Shown here in pieces: positions 61,501 through 64,000 of a stretch of DNA of 64,000 nucleotides. Under the pieces are notes generated by a model. That model was not told where the DNA came from. It ran no database searches and saw only the letters and a list, made by a program, of their open reading frames with translations. A program made the position numbers and the translations under genes. How positions within the stretch are numbered: the stretch's first letter is position 1; each line of letters begins with the position of its first letter. Source of the stretch: Numida meleagris (taxonomy: Eukaryota; Chordata; Aves; Galliformes; Numididae); NCBI RefSeq assembly GCF_002078875.1, contig NC_034412.1, positions 81,361,575 through 81,425,574 on the forward strand, given 5' to 3'.

Positions 61501-62298
61501 GTCATTTGCAGAAAATATCCATCTAGGAGATATGTGCTCATATCACCCATTTTGTATGAAATGATTAATCAATCGGATGTCGCAGGCATTTATACTGACA
61601 ATTTCCTTTGCAGTGAATAAGGATAATTCTGTTTACCTACATTATGACATATGAACATCAGCTATTCATCTGTGTCAGTACTGATGAAAATATAAGTAAT
61701 TCTTATAGCTATATATATACGCTGAATGTCAAATACTAAATAAGAGGCAGACTGGTTGTTGATTGTAGTCTATAATTTAATATTCAGAAAAGGCAAAAGT
61801 GCCAGGTTGGTTATCTTAGTTGCTGAATGTATGATATGGAAAAACTCTATCTTGGAAGTAGAAGATTGCCAGAAAGGACAACAAAAATATATTTGAGGCT
61901 TTATTTGTGGGGTGGTTTTTGGTGTATATTTTTCCACATTCGGCCTAAATTCAAATAAGTAATAAAATACAATTAAAAATCTTGAAAATATTCTAGCATT
62001 AAAATCTTTAGAAACACACCTACTTTGTGTTGTTTCAAATACATAATCTGATGCATTTTTTTGATGTTTTTAATTGGTTTCTACGAACTTTAGCAGGTTA
62101 TGAGAACTTTTCCAGAGATGCACACTTACAAAACATTCCGGTTTTTGGAAAGATATGACGAAAAGATTTTGTTGTCCTGATCAAAAATTCAGGTTGCCCT
62201 TTAGAATCCAGAGTGGCTGTTGTCTGTTTGGCCTTTCCCCATCAGGATTCTGCTATAATGATAAAATGCAGCATGTACAGAAATTGTTCTCAAACCTA
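58594..62298. other. KCNIP4 intron just upstream of the cassette exon
   Basis: AT-rich unique sequence without recognisable gene or mobile element. Confidence 0.6.
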
Positions 62299-62328
62299 TG
62301 TTAACAGTCCTGATAATATATTTTTTAG
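62299..62328 (+). other. KCNIP4: 3' splice site region of the KCNIP4 cassette exon
   Basis: A short T-run ends in TTAG at 62325-62328 immediately before the first exon base. A TTAAC motif about 25 bases upstream is a plausible branch point. The pyrimidine tract is short and interrupted by purines, which fits an alternatively included exon. The branch point is inferred, not shown. Confidence 0.65.
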
Positions 62329-62430
62329 GTTTCCTCTACGCTCAGAACAGTGCCAAACGCAGTATTAAAGAGCGACTTATGAAGCTCTTGCCCTGCTCGG
62401 CTGCCAAAACGACATCTCCTGTTACTCAAA
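62329..62430 (+). CDS. KCNIP4: KCNIP4 cassette exon of the long KChIP4b-type N-terminus, partial CDS
   Basis: This internal exon of 102 bases (34 codons, phase 1 to phase 1) encodes (G)[18 protein letters not shown] followed by [15 protein letters not shown]. From memory it matches the variable insert of the 250-residue mammalian KChIP4 isoform that begins MNVRRV; differences are conservative (A for T, T for S, V-T for A-I). The insert precedes the conserved core, so it changes the N-terminus but not the EF hands; it is basic and holds a KRSIKER stretch. The acceptor is a T-run ending in AG at 62327-62328, with a possible branch point at TTAAC about 25 bases upstream. The last base must be A62430 so that A plus AC gives the Asn that opens the core exon, which makes the donor GCAAGT, not GT. 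An ATG at 62298 lies in frame upstream but is intronic if this acceptor is used. The preceding MNVRRV-type first exon is not seen in the window. Confidence 0.92.
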
Positions 62431-62436
62431 GCAAGT
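62431..62436 (+). other. KCNIP4: Non-canonical GC 5' splice site of the KCNIP4 cassette exon
   Basis: The exon end CAAA is followed directly by GCAAGT, the usual intronic consensus of GC-AG introns. The nearest GT, at 62435-62436, would add four coding bases and break the phase-1 junction shared with the KIS exon. The -1 and -2 exon bases are AA, weaker than the AG usually seen at GC donors. Confidence 0.75.
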
Positions 62437-62475
62437 TTTATTTTTCATTTGATTTTGATTTTGATTTTTTTTTAG
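62437..62475 (+). promoter_or_regulatory. KCNIP4: U-rich tract downstream of the GC donor, ending in an acceptor-like AG
   Basis: Directly after the donor the intron reads T-rich with a TTTTGA triplication (about 62448-62466) and then nine T and AG at 62474-62475. U-rich stretches just after weak donors are known binding sites for TIA1-type proteins that help U1 recognise them; that role here is inferred. The T-run plus AGGTTTGC also looks like the cassette exon's own acceptor (AGGTTTCC). Confidence 0.45.
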
Positions 62476-64000
62476 GTTTGCATGCAACAAAATTTATACT
62501 TTCATTAACTGCTTGTTCAAAAGAGAAGATATCTGCTGAAGTAATTGTATGATCTATTGATGTTTAAAAGGGAGTGATGAACAGATCTGTGGGCTGCTAA
62601 CAGATTTGTCTGTGCAGAGCATGATGGCAATATACCAGTGCCAGAGTCTGCTCTGTGGGAGATTCTGGGTTGGGACGTATGCTCCGCAAGCTATCTGGAA
62701 AGTGGTTCACTGGTAAAATTAAATGCTTGTTCTCACTGTATTTGCAAATTGGTAGCTCTTTGGTACACATGTGAATATGTTTGTGTTCTTGCTGTCCAAC
62801 ACATATGATAGTTTCATCAGTACTGGTTTAGAGGAAGGGCTTGGCCCTGCAAGTTTTTATTATGTAACATCAAACTGTATAGAAAATGAAACCTGATGTA
62901 CATGTCTGGAAAAAAAAAAAAAAAGAGAGAGATTGAAAACAAACTATATGAATGTAGAGTTTAAGGACAAGTACACTGACATTTCCTTCAATGTCTTGAT
63001 CTTATGCTGTGAGGAAATACAATCCTTTCAGAGACAGTTAAAAAAGAAGATACAGACAAACAGATTCATCCATCCATATATACCTAGAGAGAGACAAATT
63101 ATAGCAATAACACTAATAGATTCCTATCTCTTTTTGGCTACTGTAACTGATGTTAAAAATCCTTGTGGACCTAATTCAGTCTGGATTAATTTGGCTTCAT
63201 TCTATGCACTCCTTTTAGCAGCTAAAATTGGATACTGAGTGGTCCCTATGCTTCCTGTATCCTCTTCTTAGTAAAGCTTACCAATCAGTATAAGATAAGA
63301 ACTGCCTCCAAGAGCAGTTCCCCATGTGCAGGGACCAAGGAAAAACCCAGGACCGCTAAGCTGTGAGCACAGGCCCCACATTAAGTGCCAAGACTTCAGT
63401 GGTGTGGACAGAGGATTTCTTTCTGCTACCCCATTTTACTGTATTTCAAGTGTGCCTCCGTTGAGAAGACTGTGTTACTTTCTCTCCTTTCTAAGTATTT
63501 GAGATCTCAAAGACAAAATGCACTAAAGATTTTGTTGCACAGTGACATTTTCATTGTGATTTCAGCTGAAGTGTTTTACTGGAAAGTAGAGTAGCTTAAA
63601 AAGGGCAGTCACTGTAGTGACAGCATTATGTAGAAGCTGGTTTCACCTACATGACCTGAGTAATGATAATCCTAGACTAAAAAGGAGTGGAAGGTTTTAT
63701 TCCCTTGTCTGATGTTTGGAGAGCGGCACATCCTTATTCCTTGTACATCACTATGCAACTTTTTTGTCTGTACAGGTAACATGAAAATATTTAAAATGTC
63801 TCAACATCTCTGACTGGGCAAAATGTGCTTTTTTGAGCTGAAAGTGTTTTTATAAGCTGGAAGAGAAGACAAAGTAAAACTTGCATTAGATGTTTCATAT
63901 TTGAGAACCAAGTAGTAAAAAAAAAAGATGAATTCAACATTTTCCTCTGTGCTCTTGTATATAATGAGATGCTGTTTTAAATGAGAATATTACATTAAAT
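62476..64000. other. KCNIP4 intron after the cassette exon
   Basis: No core KChIP exon (SVEDELEM) is seen to the window end. There is an A-run with GA repeats at 62911-62932. A 101-codon frame at 62933-63238 has no recognised features. Confidence 0.55.

Noticed and set aside
62298..62328. ATG in frame with the cassette exon, as an alternative start
   Set aside because: It falls in the intron just before a good acceptor, and the known isoform enters the exon at Gly-Phe-Leu; no promoter signs are visible.
62933..63238. 101-codon frame after the cassette exon
   Set aside because: It does not resemble the KChIP core (no SVEDELEM, no EF-hand) and has no splice context.
1..64000. CRISPR array, operon, tRNA or rRNA genes
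   Set aside because: No regularly spaced direct repeats, no clustered coding frames and no tRNA or rRNA signature were noticed; the sequence is vertebrate intronic DNA.

Overview
This window looks like avian, probably galliform, nuclear DNA. It has CR1 retrotransposon fragments in both orientations, several ending in the CR1 tail ATTCTATGATT, and three copies of a mariner-type DNA transposon resembling the chicken Galluhop family. The rest is AT-rich unique sequence with very sparse coding. There are no bacterial-style operons. Nearly every long open frame is either the remnant of a transposable element or chance. Assignment to a bird rests on the repeats and on protein recognition from memory, not on a database search.

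The only host gene I can support is KCNIP4 (Kv channel-interacting protein 4, KChIP4) on the + strand, represented by two short exons inside very long introns. The first, 16568-16679, encodes the 37-residue hydrophobic N-terminus of the KChIP4a isoform (the KIS, K-channel inactivation suppressor, domain) and ends in a GT donor. It is an alternative first coding exon, and a CpG-containing patch upstream may be part of its promoter. The second, 62329-62430, is the 34-codon cassette exon of the long KChIP4b-type N-terminus. Its acceptor is ordinary, but the only donor compatible with the reading frame is GC rather than GT. Both exons end in phase 1, which is what the shared KChIP core exon needs. 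That core exon is not seen here and must lie downstream.

Layout: 1-16.4 kb is intronic or 5' flanking DNA with four CR1 pieces, including a 1.9-kb CR1 reverse-transcriptase region at 8.07-9.95 kb. The KIS exon and its candidate promoter are at 15.9-16.7 kb. From 16.7 to 62.3 kb is one intron holding CR1 copies at 23.3, 26.0, 32.1, 34.6, 53.5 and 58.1 kb, mariner copies at 31.0, 47.1 and 49.6 kb, a possible LTR-type repeat at 43.4 kb and a possible retrocopy tail at 40.8 kb. The cassette exon is at 62.3 kb, and intron continues to the end.

I found no convincing undescribed system. The most useful observations are the GC donor with its U-rich downstream tract, the phase compatibility of the KIS and cassette exons, the inverted CR1 pair around the KIS exon, and the two mariner copies with short-homology deletions, one of which also ends at a CR1 junction.
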